A stretch of DNA of 64,000 nucleotides, taken from JABDMH01 sp965223025 (GTDB lineage: Bacteria > Bacteroidota > Bacteroidia > Chitinophagales > Saprospiraceae). Below, one piece after another: positions 1 through 9,430 of the stretch. Where the stretch lies: contig CBDCVP010000023.1 in NCBI GenBank assembly GCA_965223025.1, positions 186,001-250,000 on the forward strand, written 5' to 3'. The translations under genes were made by a program, and so were the position numbers. The notes under the pieces were generated by a model. That model was not told the DNA's origin and did no database searches. It was given only the letters and a program-made list of their open reading frames with translations. How positions within the stretch are numbered: position 1 is the first letter of the stretch; the number at the start of each line of letters is the position of its first letter.

Positions 1-1827
1 TTGGGATATGACCTGCAGCGAGACGGACATGTCGTGATCGATACATCGATGTTGGGTATCAAAGTGGGAAAGAAAATCCTAGGTGCGAAGGCAAGAATGA
101 TAAGTGAGTACAGGGAAGAGGTTGCCATTTCCTATCCACTCAACGGCGTTAAAAGTGAAGCTACCTTCCGTGCCGATAAATTTACCATCAAACTTGAGGA
201 ATCCGACGGATTCGTCTGGTATTTAGAATGTGTATTATCGCAGGAGGGATTTGCCATTCGGTATCGGATTCCAAATCAAGGTGAGAAAAAGGTTTTTGGT
301 GAGATCACGTCCTTTCGATTGCCTCCTGATACCAAGGTGTGGTATTTTGAGAGAGATAATGATTGGAAATTAAAATCACACGCGGGAGAATGGCGTGTTG
401 CTGATATATCTGATATGCCCACGGTATCAAAAATGGGACCTATTCAAGGTTTGACGTTGACCTTAGAGATGCCTCAAGGGGGCTATGCCATGGTAGCAGA
501 ATCGGCCTTGTTTAATTACAGCGGTATGCGGTTGAAGACGCAAGGTGAGAATACCTTCGTGGCGAATTTCACTGAAGGAGAAGAGGGCTTCGTAGTTTCG
601 GGAGAAATTTTGAGTCCCTGGCGCTGCATCATATTAGCTGATGATTTAAATGAATTGGTGAACAATACCATGGTGGCATCCTTGAATCCTCCCCCCGATC
701 AACAATTATTCGCTCAGTCGGAATGGATAATACCTGGTAAATCGGTATGGCACTGGTGGTCGGGTAAATACTTGGATTTTGAAGAGGAGATGGATATGAT
801 CGACGATGCTGCCGACCTGGGATTTAAGTACAGTATGGTGGATGATGGCTGGGAAGCTTGGGAGGATAAGTGGGGAAAAATAAATGGACTTAGTACTTAT
901 GCCAAGAAAAAGGGGGTTGAAATCTTCGTCTGGAAGCATTCAAAGGAAATCAACATTCCTGATCGCAATTATGCCGTGATGGGTCGATTTTTAGATAGCG
1001 TAAGACAGGTAGGTGCGGTTGGGATCAAAGTGGATTTCATGAACGGTCAAACCAAATCCATCATTGACTTTGACGAAGCTCTACTTCGTTCTGCGGCAGA
1101 GCGCCGACTGATGGTCAATTTTCACGGATGCCAGCAGAGTTCTGGCGAATATCGCACCTATCCCAACGAGGTGACACGTGAAGGGATTAGGGGGCTAGAA
1201 GTCAATCATATGAAGGAAGGGCCATTGCCGGCATCGCATAATGCAGCACTCCCTTTTACAAGGTATGTCACCGGACATGCCGATTATACACCTCTCGGAT
1301 TTACGGAACCAGGAGAAACGACATGGGCCCATCAATTGGGCACCCTGGTTTGCTTTTATTCTGCCTTTAATTGCATTGCAGAAAACACACAATTTCTCTT
1401 GAAGAATGAGCTCATCAGACCTTGTCTGGATTTCATTCGGGAAGTGCCTACTACTTGGGATCAAACCATCGTACTTCCTCAAAGTAGGATTGGTCAGTTA
1501 GCAGCCATTGCCAGGCGAAAGGGCAACGACTGGTACTTAGGTGTACTCAGTAGTGGGAGCCCAAGAGAATTGGTTGTCGATTGCAACTTTCTAAACAATG
1601 GTGAATACAAAGTGAATATATTTTCTGATGATACAGATGCAGCATTGATTCCTTTGGAAGGTCTAAATAGGGAGGCTAATCTGCGCCAGTGGAGCACTGC
1701 GGTGCCTTTTAAACTGACCACACAAGTGGTCACCTCAGCTAGTAAAATTGAACTGAATATAGCTGCCAATGGTGGAGCGGCATTGTACTTCGAAGGCAAT
1801 AAATCAATAATTGAGAAAGATCTTTAA
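1..1827 (+). CDS. GH97 glycoside hydrolase, retaining alpha-galactosidase type (5' end outside window)
   Basis: Glycoside hydrolase of family 97, expected to release alpha-linked galactose in the periplasm. The reading frame is open at base 1, and the first residues match the inside of the N-terminal beta-sandwich, so the signal peptide and roughly 40-60 residues lie upstream; the TTG at base 1 is probably not the true start. A beta-sandwich (to about residue 235) is followed by a (beta/alpha)8 barrel and a C-terminal beta domain (from about 510). Asp345 in the barrel motif GIKVDFMNG and Glu400 in RGLEVNH are 55 residues apart, the same spacing as the nucleophile and acid/base of the characterised retaining GH97 alpha-galactosidase from Bacteroides (from memory, Asp415 and Glu470). 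The inverting, SusB-type enzymes lack this barrel Asp. The gene ends 3 bases before the next start, so the two are likely co-transcribed. Family call is strong; substrate inferred. Confidence 0.88.
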   Translation: MGYDLQRDGHVVIDTSMLGIKVGKKILGAKARMISEYREEVAISYPLNGVKSEATFRADKFTIKLEESDGFVWYLECVLSQEGFAIRYRIPNQGEKKVFGEITSFRLPPDTKVWYFERDNDWKLKSHAGEWRVADISDMPTVSKMGPIQGLTLTLEMPQGGYAMVAESALFNYSGMRLKTQGENTFVANFTEGEEGFVVSGEILSPWRCIILADDLNELVNNTMVASLNPPPDQQLFAQSEWIIPGKSVWHWWSGKYLDFEEEMDMIDDAADLGFKYSMVDDGWEAWEDKWGKINGLSTYAKKKGVEIFVWKHSKEINIPDRNYAVMGRFLDSVRQVGAVGIKVDFMNGQTKSIIDFDEALLRSAAERRLMVNFHGCQQSSGEYRTYPNEVTREGIRGLEVNHMKEGPLPASHNAALPFTRYVTGHADYTPLGFTEPGETTWAHQLGTLVCFYSAFNCIAENTQFLLKNELIRPCLDFIREVPTTWDQTIVLPQSRIGQLAAIARRKGNDWYLGVLSSGSPRELVVDCNFLNNGEYKVNIFSDDTDAALIPLEGLNREANLRQWSTAVPFKLTTQVVTSASKIELNIAANGGAALYFEGNKSIIEKDL

Positions 1828-1830
1828 GAC

Positions 1831-3525
1831 GTGAAAAATACGACGGTGCTGCTTAGTATTAGATACTTTGCAGCTGTTCTGGGAATGATGATCATCACAC
1901 TGTGCCGCAGCTCCGCACAGGTGTTAGAACGAGAACGTCCCCCCGAATGGGACAATCTGATTGAGGGGGGGCGATTTATGGACCGTTTTCTTCCTATGCC
2001 TGACCTAGGTGGCCTGACCTCGGACACTTGGGGAGCAAAAGATGTGCTTCCTAGAGATATTAACAATGGAATTGAAAGCCCGAAGTATTCATATTGGGGT
2101 GGCAATACGAGAATCCACGTCGACGGAAAATACCATCTTTTTGTGTGTCGTTGGTTAGAAAATTCACCAAAGGGCCATAGGGCTTATGCCAATTCTATTG
2201 TGGTCCATGCGATGTCGGATTCACCCTTTGGACCCTTTAGAGTACTGCAGGAAGTGGGGCCTGGACACAATCCCGAATGGTATGTTACTGAAGCTGGTAA
2301 GTATGTGGTTTATATTACGGAAGGCTACTATGTGGCAGAAAGCTTGGATGGTCCATGGATTTATCATCGGTATGAGTTTGATCATCGTGGCCGCACAGAA
2401 AGTCAGTCCAGGAATTTCCTGCATAACTTAAGCTTTGCTAAGAGGGAGGATGGATCGTTCATCATGGTTAATCGGCATGGAAGTATATGGTTTAGTAAAG
2501 ATGGTATTTCGACTTGGCATAGAATCACCGAATACCCTGTGTATCCTCCAGTCGAGGGGAAATACGAAGATCCGGTGATTTGGAAGACCGATGTTCAATA
2601 CCATCTGGTCGTCAATGACTGGCTTGGAAGAATAGCTTGGCATCTGCGCTCAAAGGATGGAGTGCACTGGAAGGTAGAGCCTGGAGAAGCTTACATGCCA
2701 GGAATCTCAAAGCATGAAAATGGTCAAATAGAAAATTGGTTTAAGTACGAGCGGATGAAGGTTTTACAGGATGATCATGGACGAGCCACAGCGGCAAATT
2801 TTGCTGTCATAGATACTTTGAAGCATTTCGATCTACCCAATGACCACCACAGTTCCAAGTTGATCACCATTCCCCTTATGAAGGGGCGATTGTTGGAGAT
2901 AGAAAGCCCAAGTGAATTACGCAATGATACCGAGATCATTAAAGTGGTTGTGAAGGCGGAACGCGATTTTGATCCATATACAGACATTGACCTAAGTTCA
3001 TTGCGGTTTGGTGCTAGTGAGCAGGTGAATTTTGGATGGGGTGCCAAACTTCAAGGAACAGAGAAGTCCAACCAAGATTTGGTTTTATGTTTCCAGGTAA
3101 AGGATGCTGGCTTGACTAATGGAAATTTTGCCGGCAAGCTGATTGGAAAAACGACGGATGACCAATTGCTATTTGGATATGTACGTCTACCCTGGGTAAA
3201 TTATTTAGAGCCCATCATCTCAGCACGACTGCCCCAATTTAGCAAGGGTGAGCATGGTACTGCTGTCAGTATTGAGGTGGAGAACTTTGGTCAAATAACA
3301 TCCGACACAGTTGTAGTACGGATCGACTTGATTTGCGGGGGGAAACAGTTGGAAATGGCTAGCGGCAAGCTAGCACCCCTGAAACCTTTTGAGAAGAGGC
3401 ATCTCTCCTTGAAGAGTAAAATGATAATCCAGGGTGATATACCTTGTGAAGTGAGAACCATCATGACTAGTGGGGGTCAGGAACCGGTGATTTTTAGGAG
3501 GAGGATCGATCGTTTATTTGAATAA
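1831..3525 (+). CDS. Secreted GH43/GH117-like beta-propeller protein with C-terminal beta domain
   Basis: Probable glycoside hydrolase or glycan-binding propeller, exported by an N-terminal signal peptide ending near residue 29 (...CRSSAQ). The start is GTG, 3 bases after the GH97 stop. Residues about 70-350 carry repeats typical of five-bladed GH43/GH117-type propellers: W-G-G-N-T-R followed by D-G-K-Y-H-L-F, the blade phrase SDSPFGPF, and EDPVIW near residue 248. From about residue 370 to 564 there is a separate beta-rich region that may be one or two Ig-like domains. It resembles the products at 5250 and the first half of the one at 48943 more than the true GH117 proteins in this window, and lacks the RRDPSK and HDPYP motifs of GH117. 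Which residues are catalytic is not clear, so the exact family is left open. Confidence 0.65.
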   Translation: MKNTTVLLSIRYFAAVLGMMIITLCRSSAQVLERERPPEWDNLIEGGRFMDRFLPMPDLGGLTSDTWGAKDVLPRDINNGIESPKYSYWGGNTRIHVDGKYHLFVCRWLENSPKGHRAYANSIVVHAMSDSPFGPFRVLQEVGPGHNPEWYVTEAGKYVVYITEGYYVAESLDGPWIYHRYEFDHRGRTESQSRNFLHNLSFAKREDGSFIMVNRHGSIWFSKDGISTWHRITEYPVYPPVEGKYEDPVIWKTDVQYHLVVNDWLGRIAWHLRSKDGVHWKVEPGEAYMPGISKHENGQIENWFKYERMKVLQDDHGRATAANFAVIDTLKHFDLPNDHHSSKLITIPLMKGRLLEIESPSELRNDTEIIKVVVKAERDFDPYTDIDLSSLRFGASEQVNFGWGAKLQGTEKSNQDLVLCFQVKDAGLTNGNFAGKLIGKTTDDQLLFGYVRLPWVNYLEPIISARLPQFSKGEHGTAVSIEVENFGQITSDTVVVRIDLICGGKQLEMASGKLAPLKPFEKRHLSLKSKMIIQGDIPCEVRTIMTSGGQEPVIFRRRIDRLFE

Positions 3526-3683
3526 AATGGCAACGGGATAGACATGAAATCAATTTTTCTCGTGAAAGTGATTTGGGTGATGTGCATGCATGGATCCCAG
3601 AGCAAGAGACGCAATCAAGGTGGCCATTCTACAGGTGCACTATGCGATATGGAGTGTGTCTTTTATTCAGAAAATTAAGCATT

Positions 3684-5147
3684 ATGAAAATGAGAAATCT
3701 GATGTTAATGTGGACTTTGGCAATGATTATCACGCTAGGGTACCCTTCAGTTGCACAGGTGAACGAAGACCGACCCAACATTGTGTGGATTATGCTGGAG
3801 GACTGGAGTCCTGATTTGGGCTGTTATGGTACCAAGGGAATAAAGACTCCCGTGACGGATAAGTTGGCCTCAGAGGGAATTCGATACACCCATGCCTTTT
3901 GCACCGCACCAGTATGCTCATCTTCACGTTCAGCCATGATCACAGGGTTTCACCAAAATTACATTGGTGCGCATCAACACGATACTAAAGGCCCGGCAAA
4001 AAAGCCCTTGCCCTACGGCATCAAAACAATGCCCAGTTTACTTAAGGAAGCAGGATATTTTACGGCACTGCAAATATCTGCTAAGACTCACTGCAACTTT
4101 AGCGGTGAACTGGGATTTATGGGAAAAGACTGGTCTGAACGCAAAGAAGACCAGCCGTTCTTCGCGCAGATCACATTGACTGGAACCCATCGAAGGTGGA
4201 AGAGAGATGCCTTGCAGCCGATCGATCCCATGACATTGGATTTGCCTCCCTACTATGCCGATACACCTTTGAATAGAAGAGACTGGGCCAATGGGTTCGA
4301 GCAAATGCAGATTTGTGATCGAGAAATTGGTGAAATTCTCGACAGGTTGGACCGGGAAGGTCTCACAGATAATACATTGATATTCTTGATCGGAGACAAT
4401 GGTAGATGCCATATTCGGGGGAAGCAATTTTTATATGACCCGGGGCTTCAAGTACCCTTGATTATCAGATGGCCGGGAAAGGTTACACCTGGACAGGTCA
4501 ATACGGACCTTGTTCAGACTATTGATATCACTGCTACTATTTTAGATGTTGCTGGTGTAGATCCAGGGTATAAACTTCATGGCAAGAATCTATTTGATGA
4601 GGAGTCAGGAGATCGAAAGTACATATTTGCAGCTCGTGGTAGGATGGGATTGACCCACGATGCTATGCGTACCGTTCGTTCGAAAAAATATAAACTAATT
4701 CACAACCTGATGCCTGAGCGTCCATGGTTGCAGTACAGTGGCTATAAAGAAGAGAATTATCCAATGCTCGCGGAGATGAATGTCTTGAACATGGAAGGAA
4801 AACTGAATGCTGCTCAAGCCAAGTTCTTCAAACCTACCAAGCCAGAATTCGAATTGTACGATATTGAAAACGATCCGCATGAGCTAAATAATTTGGCCGA
4901 CGACAAGATTTTTGCCCCCATAAAGGACCAACTACTAGGTGAGCTTTACAGCTGGCGCAACTCCATTGAAGATCAGGGTGCTTCATTGGCGTTCAGAGAA
5001 GGTGGTCTCCCTTCCAAATACCCCACACGCACTTTGGAAGAGTGGAAGGCTGTCGTTGACAAATGGAAACCATGGGTTTTTCGTGCACCAGACGAAGAGC
5101 TTGTGCATCCTTTTGCTAAGAAATCTTATCGTGAAACTAAACATTAA
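3684..5147 (+). CDS. S1 family sulfatase (formylglycine-dependent), CSSSR type
   Basis: Arylsulfatase-fold enzyme expected to remove sulfate esters from glycan fragments in the periplasm. The ATG at 3684 is chosen because it gives a clean signal peptide (MKMRNLMLMW... cleaved after SVAQ); the frame is open further upstream but that part is unlike a sulfatase. The metal-binding start of the fold is seen as IVWIMLEDWSPDLGCYG, and the formylglycine motif is Cys78-Ser-Ser-Ser-Arg82, with Ser at the position usually taken by Pro, Ala or Ser. The later DNG...RGK motif is present, and the C-terminal half ends with the usual ELYDIENDPHELNNL sequence. About 487 residues, normal for the family. The modification must be made by a formylglycine-generating or anaerobic maturase encoded elsewhere. 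Substrate regiochemistry cannot be told from sequence alone. Confidence 0.9.
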   Translation: MKMRNLMLMWTLAMIITLGYPSVAQVNEDRPNIVWIMLEDWSPDLGCYGTKGIKTPVTDKLASEGIRYTHAFCTAPVCSSSRSAMITGFHQNYIGAHQHDTKGPAKKPLPYGIKTMPSLLKEAGYFTALQISAKTHCNFSGELGFMGKDWSERKEDQPFFAQITLTGTHRRWKRDALQPIDPMTLDLPPYYADTPLNRRDWANGFEQMQICDREIGEILDRLDREGLTDNTLIFLIGDNGRCHIRGKQFLYDPGLQVPLIIRWPGKVTPGQVNTDLVQTIDITATILDVAGVDPGYKLHGKNLFDEESGDRKYIFAARGRMGLTHDAMRTVRSKKYKLIHNLMPERPWLQYSGYKEENYPMLAEMNVLNMEGKLNAAQAKFFKPTKPEFELYDIENDPHELNNLADDKIFAPIKDQLLGELYSWRNSIEDQGASLAFREGGLPSKYPTRTLEEWKAVVDKWKPWVFRAPDEELVHPFAKKSYRETKH

Positions 5148-5249
5148 TAGGAAGGCGATCTTTCATTCATATGTTACTCGCACGGAAATTGATGCAGCGA
5201 CAGAATGTGTGCATAAGAGATTAGGAGGAATGCCAACATACGGAGATCA

Positions 5250-6353
5250 ATGAAAATCAATAAACTTTTGATTAGGTGGGCAGTTGTGGCACCTTTGTTT
5301 GTGTATTTGGGATGCTTTGGTCAGTCTCATGTCCCGGATTTCAACATTCAATTTGGTAGCGTTTCTTCTCAATCGATCTTTCGAAATGATACCATGAGTA
5401 TTTGGGGAGGCTCCCTAGTTTTGGGCGACGATGGCAAGTATCACTTGTATTATTCGCGCTGGCCCAGATCCCTGGGCTGGGCATGGGTGACTGATTCAGA
5501 AGTGGCCCACGCTATTTCTGATGATCCTTTCGGTCCATTTGTACATAGGGATGTGGCTCTGCCAAGAAGGGGCAGTGAATTTTGGGATGGGTGGTGCACG
5601 CACAATCCGACCATTCACCGATTTGACGACAAATATTATCTCTATTATATGGGGAATACTGGGGATGGTGAGGTGGTGAGCTCACCGGGCAACCCAGTAT
5701 TAAATTGGCAGCATCGAAATAATCAGCGCATTGGTGTAGCGGTTGCCGATGATCCGCATGGACCCTGGCGACGCTTTGACAAACCGGTACTCGATGTCAG
5801 TAGGGATAGCCTTGCACACGACGCGCTAATGACTTCGAATCCATCCGTCTGCCAACGCCCAGACGGTGGATTTCTGATGGTATATAAGGCGGTAGGTAAA
5901 CGGTACGACCCACCTAATGGAGGTCCGGTTGTCCATATGATCGCAACATCCGAGAGTCCCACTGGGCCATTTAAGAAATACGGCAAGCCTATTTTTACAT
6001 TTGAGGGTGAACGTTTTCCCGCTGAGGACCCCTATATCTGGCATCAAGATGGTAAATATCGGGCCATAGTCAAACGTATAAAACACCAAGATGGAAGACG
6101 GATTTTCTCGCTCGTACACTATGATTCAAAAGATGGTTTTGCCTGGCTGCCTGCCAAATATTTTGAAGTTTCAGAAAGAAAGGTTCAGTGGAAAGATGGC
6201 AGGGTGCAACAATTCACACATCTGGAGCGACCACAGGTATTTCTAGCCAATGGTGAGCCCATGGCGCTACTTTGTGCTGCAGACACCATGGATGGTTTAG
6301 GTATTCGACAGTCATTTAATCTGCAGATACCCTTGAAAATCAGCAAGGAGTAA
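5250..6353 (+). CDS. Secreted GH43/GH117-like five-bladed beta-propeller protein
   Basis: Putative exo-acting glycosidase of 367 residues with a signal peptide (MKINKLLIRW... cleaved near CFGQS). Blade signatures include SIWGGSLVLGDDGKYHLYYSRW, EVAHAISDDPFGPF, CTHNPTIHRFDDKYYLYYMG and AEDPYIWHQDGKYRAIVKR. The pattern of Trp-Gly near the start, CTHNP in blade two and AEDPYIW in a later blade is shared with the N-terminal half of the fusion protein at 48943 (SIWGTNIL, CTHNPHV), so the two are paralogs. It has no RRDPSK/HDPYP/SGHE set and is therefore not a canonical GH117 enzyme. It sits between a sulfatase and a FAD oxidoreductase. The roughly 100 bases upstream (5148-5249) show no gene. Function beyond a GH43-like fold is not claimed. 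Confidence 0.7.
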   Translation: MKINKLLIRWAVVAPLFVYLGCFGQSHVPDFNIQFGSVSSQSIFRNDTMSIWGGSLVLGDDGKYHLYYSRWPRSLGWAWVTDSEVAHAISDDPFGPFVHRDVALPRRGSEFWDGWCTHNPTIHRFDDKYYLYYMGNTGDGEVVSSPGNPVLNWQHRNNQRIGVAVADDPHGPWRRFDKPVLDVSRDSLAHDALMTSNPSVCQRPDGGFLMVYKAVGKRYDPPNGGPVVHMIATSESPTGPFKKYGKPIFTFEGERFPAEDPYIWHQDGKYRAIVKRIKHQDGRRIFSLVHYDSKDGFAWLPAKYFEVSERKVQWKDGRVQQFTHLERPQVFLANGEPMALLCAADTMDGLGIRQSFNLQIPLKISKE

Positions 6354-6375
6354 TATTAATCACCAATATGATAAA

Positions 6376-8172
6376 ATGTATGCTATGAAATTGATAAGAA
6401 GTGTGGTGTATTCGATCATCTTTAGCCTGAGCATTTTTTCTGTCTCTGCGCAAGAGGAGATTTTTATAGAGGCCGAGTCATTTGTTGATAAAGGAGGTTG
6501 GGTCGTAGATCCACAATTTGTCGAGCAAGTGGGATCTCCCTATTTAATGGCTCATGGCATGGGAGCGCCAGTTAAAGACGCCACGACCGAAATCGAGGTT
6601 GGGCAATCAGATACTTATTATATATGGGTACGGACCAAAGATTGGGTCCCTGGTGATTGGCAGCCGCCTGGCCGATTTGAGATAATGATCAATGGTAAGA
6701 CCTTGCCTAACACCTTGGGTTTGACCCCGGGTTGGGATTGGGAATATGCGGGTCAAGCTGATCTTACTCCCGGAATTGCCACGGTGACCTTGAAAGACAT
6801 GACGGGGTTCAATGGTCGGTGCGACGCCATTTATCTGAGTACGGCAAATAACAAGCCGCCATCAGAAGGAATTGAATTGGCAGAATTCCGCCAGGAAAAA
6901 TTACGCGAATCTGTGGCACCTGATCAGAATCAAACGTACGATTTAGTGGTGACTGGTGGTGGCTTAGCCGGTTGTGCTGCAGCTATTGCCGCAGCTGAGC
7001 AGGGGCTACATGTGGCTTTAATCCAGGATAGACCGGTACTAGGAGGTAACGCCAGTAGTGAAATACGAGTACATACTTTGGGTATTTACGGGCACTACGA
7101 AAGGATACTAAAAATGATTGATACAAAACACTATCCAAATGGATCACCCGAGGCTTTGTATGATCAGCAAAAGCGTGATGCCAATGTCAAGAAATATCCA
7201 AATATAGACCTGCACCTTAACTGGAGAGCCTATGATGCATTTGCTGAAGATGATACCATTCGTTATGTCGATGCCAGGCATACTTCCACGGGAGAGCGAA
7301 AAAGATTTGAAGCCCCACTTTTTGTCGATGCCACTGGTGATGGTTGGATCGGATATTGGGCAGGTGCGGAATTCACCTATGGACGTGAAAGTGTGTACAA
7401 ATACGGAGAGGCCTGGGAGAAGTGGGGAGAACTTTGGAGCCCTGAAGAGCCCGACAACTTTGTCATGGGTTCTTCCATCTTATGGCTCACTGAGGAGGGA
7501 GATCGACCATTCGAATTTCCAACTGTGCCCTGGGCAATGGATGTAGCTGGAGAACATCAGGCCACTGCAGGAGAATGGTACTGGGAGTTCTCGCGCAATG
7601 ACCTGCATCAAATTCATGACGGTGAGGAAATTAGAGATCATATGTTGCGAGCAATTTTCGGATCATTCAGCAATGCGAAGAAAGATACGGTCAACACAAA
7701 CTATGCATTGCAATGGGTATCGTATTTGCTCGGGAAGAGGGAATCTCGACGCCTGGTGGGAGACCATATTTTTACGCTCAATGACGTGGTCGATGATAGC
7801 ATGTTCTCAGATTCAGTCGTGGCAGAGACCAGGGCCATCGACGTGCATTATCAGCAGAATCTTCAAGACGCTTCGAAACCCGATTTCTTGTCCGAAGCAC
7901 TGTTTTTCAAAACAGATCGCTATCACATACCTTATCGGAGTCTGTATTCTCGAAATATCCCTAATTTATTCATGGCAGGCCGGTGTTTTAGTACGTCTCA
8001 TGTGGGCCTAGGTGGGCCAAGGGTGATGCGCACAACTGGTCAAATGGGGGCGGCAGTTGGATTGGCCGCGGCCATATGCCATGAGCATGGTGTACTTCCT
8101 CGCACTGTTCACGAACAATACCTCGATGAATACTGGGATTTGATTTTTGTGCAAAAGGGAATGAAGAATTAA
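6376..8172 (+). CDS. Exported FAD-dependent oxidoreductase with N-terminal carbohydrate-binding-like domain
   Basis: Flavoprotein likely to oxidise a sugar or polyol outside the cytoplasm. A signal peptide (ending ...SVSAQ) is followed by a beta-sandwich of about 130 residues that looks like a carbohydrate-binding module. The FAD-binding Rossmann segment begins near residue 190 with VVTGGGLAGCAAA (glycines 194, 195, 196 and 199) and continues to VLGGNASSEIRVH, the pattern of the FAD_oxidored (PF12831) group. A second FAD contact region is seen near the end (IPNLFMAGRCFSTSHVGLGGPRVMRTTGQMGAAVG). Members are common in PULs of Bacteroidota and Planctomycetota but few are characterised. ATG at 6376 or 6385 could start it. 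The next gene encodes a secreted protein with a flavin attachment motif, so the two may exchange electrons; this is inference. Confidence 0.82.
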   Translation: MYAMKLIRSVVYSIIFSLSIFSVSAQEEIFIEAESFVDKGGWVVDPQFVEQVGSPYLMAHGMGAPVKDATTEIEVGQSDTYYIWVRTKDWVPGDWQPPGRFEIMINGKTLPNTLGLTPGWDWEYAGQADLTPGIATVTLKDMTGFNGRCDAIYLSTANNKPPSEGIELAEFRQEKLRESVAPDQNQTYDLVVTGGGLAGCAAAIAAAEQGLHVALIQDRPVLGGNASSEIRVHTLGIYGHYERILKMIDTKHYPNGSPEALYDQQKRDANVKKYPNIDLHLNWRAYDAFAEDDTIRYVDARHTSTGERKRFEAPLFVDATGDGWIGYWAGAEFTYGRESVYKYGEAWEKWGELWSPEEPDNFVMGSSILWLTEEGDRPFEFPTVPWAMDVAGEHQATAGEWYWEFSRNDLHQIHDGEEIRDHMLRAIFGSFSNAKKDTVNTNYALQWVSYLLGKRESRRLVGDHIFTLNDVVDDSMFSDSVVAETRAIDVHYQQNLQDASKPDFLSEALFFKTDRYHIPYRSLYSRNIPNLFMAGRCFSTSHVGLGGPRVMRTTGQMGAAVGLAAAICHEHGVLPRTVHEQYLDEYWDLIFVQKGMKN

Positions 8173-8197
8173 GGTAAAGTTCGGATAGTCAATCGAT

Positions 8198-9310
8198 ATG
8201 ATGATGGGTATTAATACTGTGTATTTTCTTTTTCTTGTTTGGCAAATTTGTGGACTTCGGACCACATCCGATGATCCAGTTCATATGTCGATGATGCCTG
8301 AGTATGAGTGTGTGAGCGGTTCGAGGCCAGTGGATTTTTTTTATGGAAAGGATACCACCATTGCTCATCAATTATATTTACTGGTTGACTCACTTGATCG
8401 GCCGTTGCTCTATTATGCGAACATTCAGACCCCCGTTTGCATCGATAGTATTTGTAAACCCATGTACGTTGAGATCTATTGGAATTTGATTGGTAATTAT
8501 GTGGGCTTTGATATCATGGACGATCATCCGATGACCAAGTACGATCATGATCTATTTGAGAAGGAGGATTATCAGAAACTTCATCGGCTACTATTAGACA
8601 AGCATTCGATTCTTGAAAGAAGGTCGCTGACTGCATTATTCGACCCCAGCTTGAAGCAGGAAAAACAAATCGAATACAAGGGCCAAAAAGTAGATGCTAT
8701 CTCTGGGGCCACACGCACTGAAATCAAGGGGAGTGTGGTTCCTGGTGCTTTGTTTTCATGCTATACACTTTGGCACTTGGTGAACGGTGAAGTGACTAAG
8801 AAAATAGTGGCCAACTTAGAGAGGATTAATATCCAATCATTAGAAAATTATTTTTTGGAAACCGATTATCCCGACTATCATTATTTTGCCATTCGCAAGA
8901 TGAATCCCACGGAAATGGCTATCAGAATAGACCGGATTCTTAACATATATCCAGATGCCAGCTCTCTTGTAAGAACCTATATCCTTAAGAAGTTACCAGA
9001 GAGTGTTTGGACCGACCGATCTAGTGCAAGTAGTTTGTTTCAGCAATTTTCAAAAAGTGACATTAATTCCGGGACATGCATGATTAGTAACTTATACCGT
9101 TCTCACGATGATGCCTATAAAATATTGGCCCAACAAATCGAGTCAATGACCAAAAATCAATTGAAGATGTATCTATCCGCGCTTGATGGTAACCGAGACC
9201 GACTGACAAATGATATGCTTTCAGATCTGCACAGGGTTGCCCATAGTCGGAAGTACGCACACAGTTATGTGATTGCGAGATTCTTGCAAGATCTTGATGA
9301 AAGGGAGTAA
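8198..9310 (+). CDS. Secreted protein with FMN-binding (flavinylation) motif
   Basis: Not recognised as a named family, but residues 166-172 read D-A-I-S-G-A-T, which fits the motif D-x-x-[ST]-G-A-[ST] used by the flavin transferase ApbE to attach FMN covalently to a Thr or Ser. Thr172 would be the attachment site. The N-terminus (MMMGINTVYFLFLVWQICG) is a plausible Sec signal; the Cys is not in a lipobox. Residues about 60-215 would form the FMN-binding domain, and the remaining 150 residues are helical, with short repeats resembling HEAT-like units (for example IDRILNIYPDASSLVRTYILKKL). It starts 26 bases after the FAD oxidoreductase and is probably in the same transcript. No ApbE gene is in the window. 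Motif call is firm; the electron-transfer role is inference. Confidence 0.62.
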   Translation: MMMGINTVYFLFLVWQICGLRTTSDDPVHMSMMPEYECVSGSRPVDFFYGKDTTIAHQLYLLVDSLDRPLLYYANIQTPVCIDSICKPMYVEIYWNLIGNYVGFDIMDDHPMTKYDHDLFEKEDYQKLHRLLLDKHSILERRSLTALFDPSLKQEKQIEYKGQKVDAISGATRTEIKGSVVPGALFSCYTLWHLVNGEVTKKIVANLERINIQSLENYFLETDYPDYHYFAIRKMNPTEMAIRIDRILNIYPDASSLVRTYILKKLPESVWTDRSSASSLFQQFSKSDINSGTCMISNLYRSHDDAYKILAQQIESMTKNQLKMYLSALDGNRDRLTNDMLSDLHRVAHSRKYAHSYVIARFLQDLDERE

Positions 9311-9430
9311 GGTCTTAGTGACGACTCCTCTGCAGTAATTTATCAATCATTAAACACAATGTAAGAGGCGGTTTTTGTGGCAGCTAATGAAGATTGGACC
9401 TCATCTATTTTGAGTTTTAAGTTGACATGG

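Noticed and set aside
3544..3678. A 44-codon frame starting MKSIFLVKVIWVMCM before the sulfatase
   Set aside because: It begins like a signal peptide but has no recognisable continuation. It may be a leftover of a lost gene, but there is no firm support for coding.
4038..4427. Open frames on the - strand opposite sulfatases and other enzymes
   Set aside because: They mirror the codon pattern of strong + strand genes, have no family features and no plausible starts.
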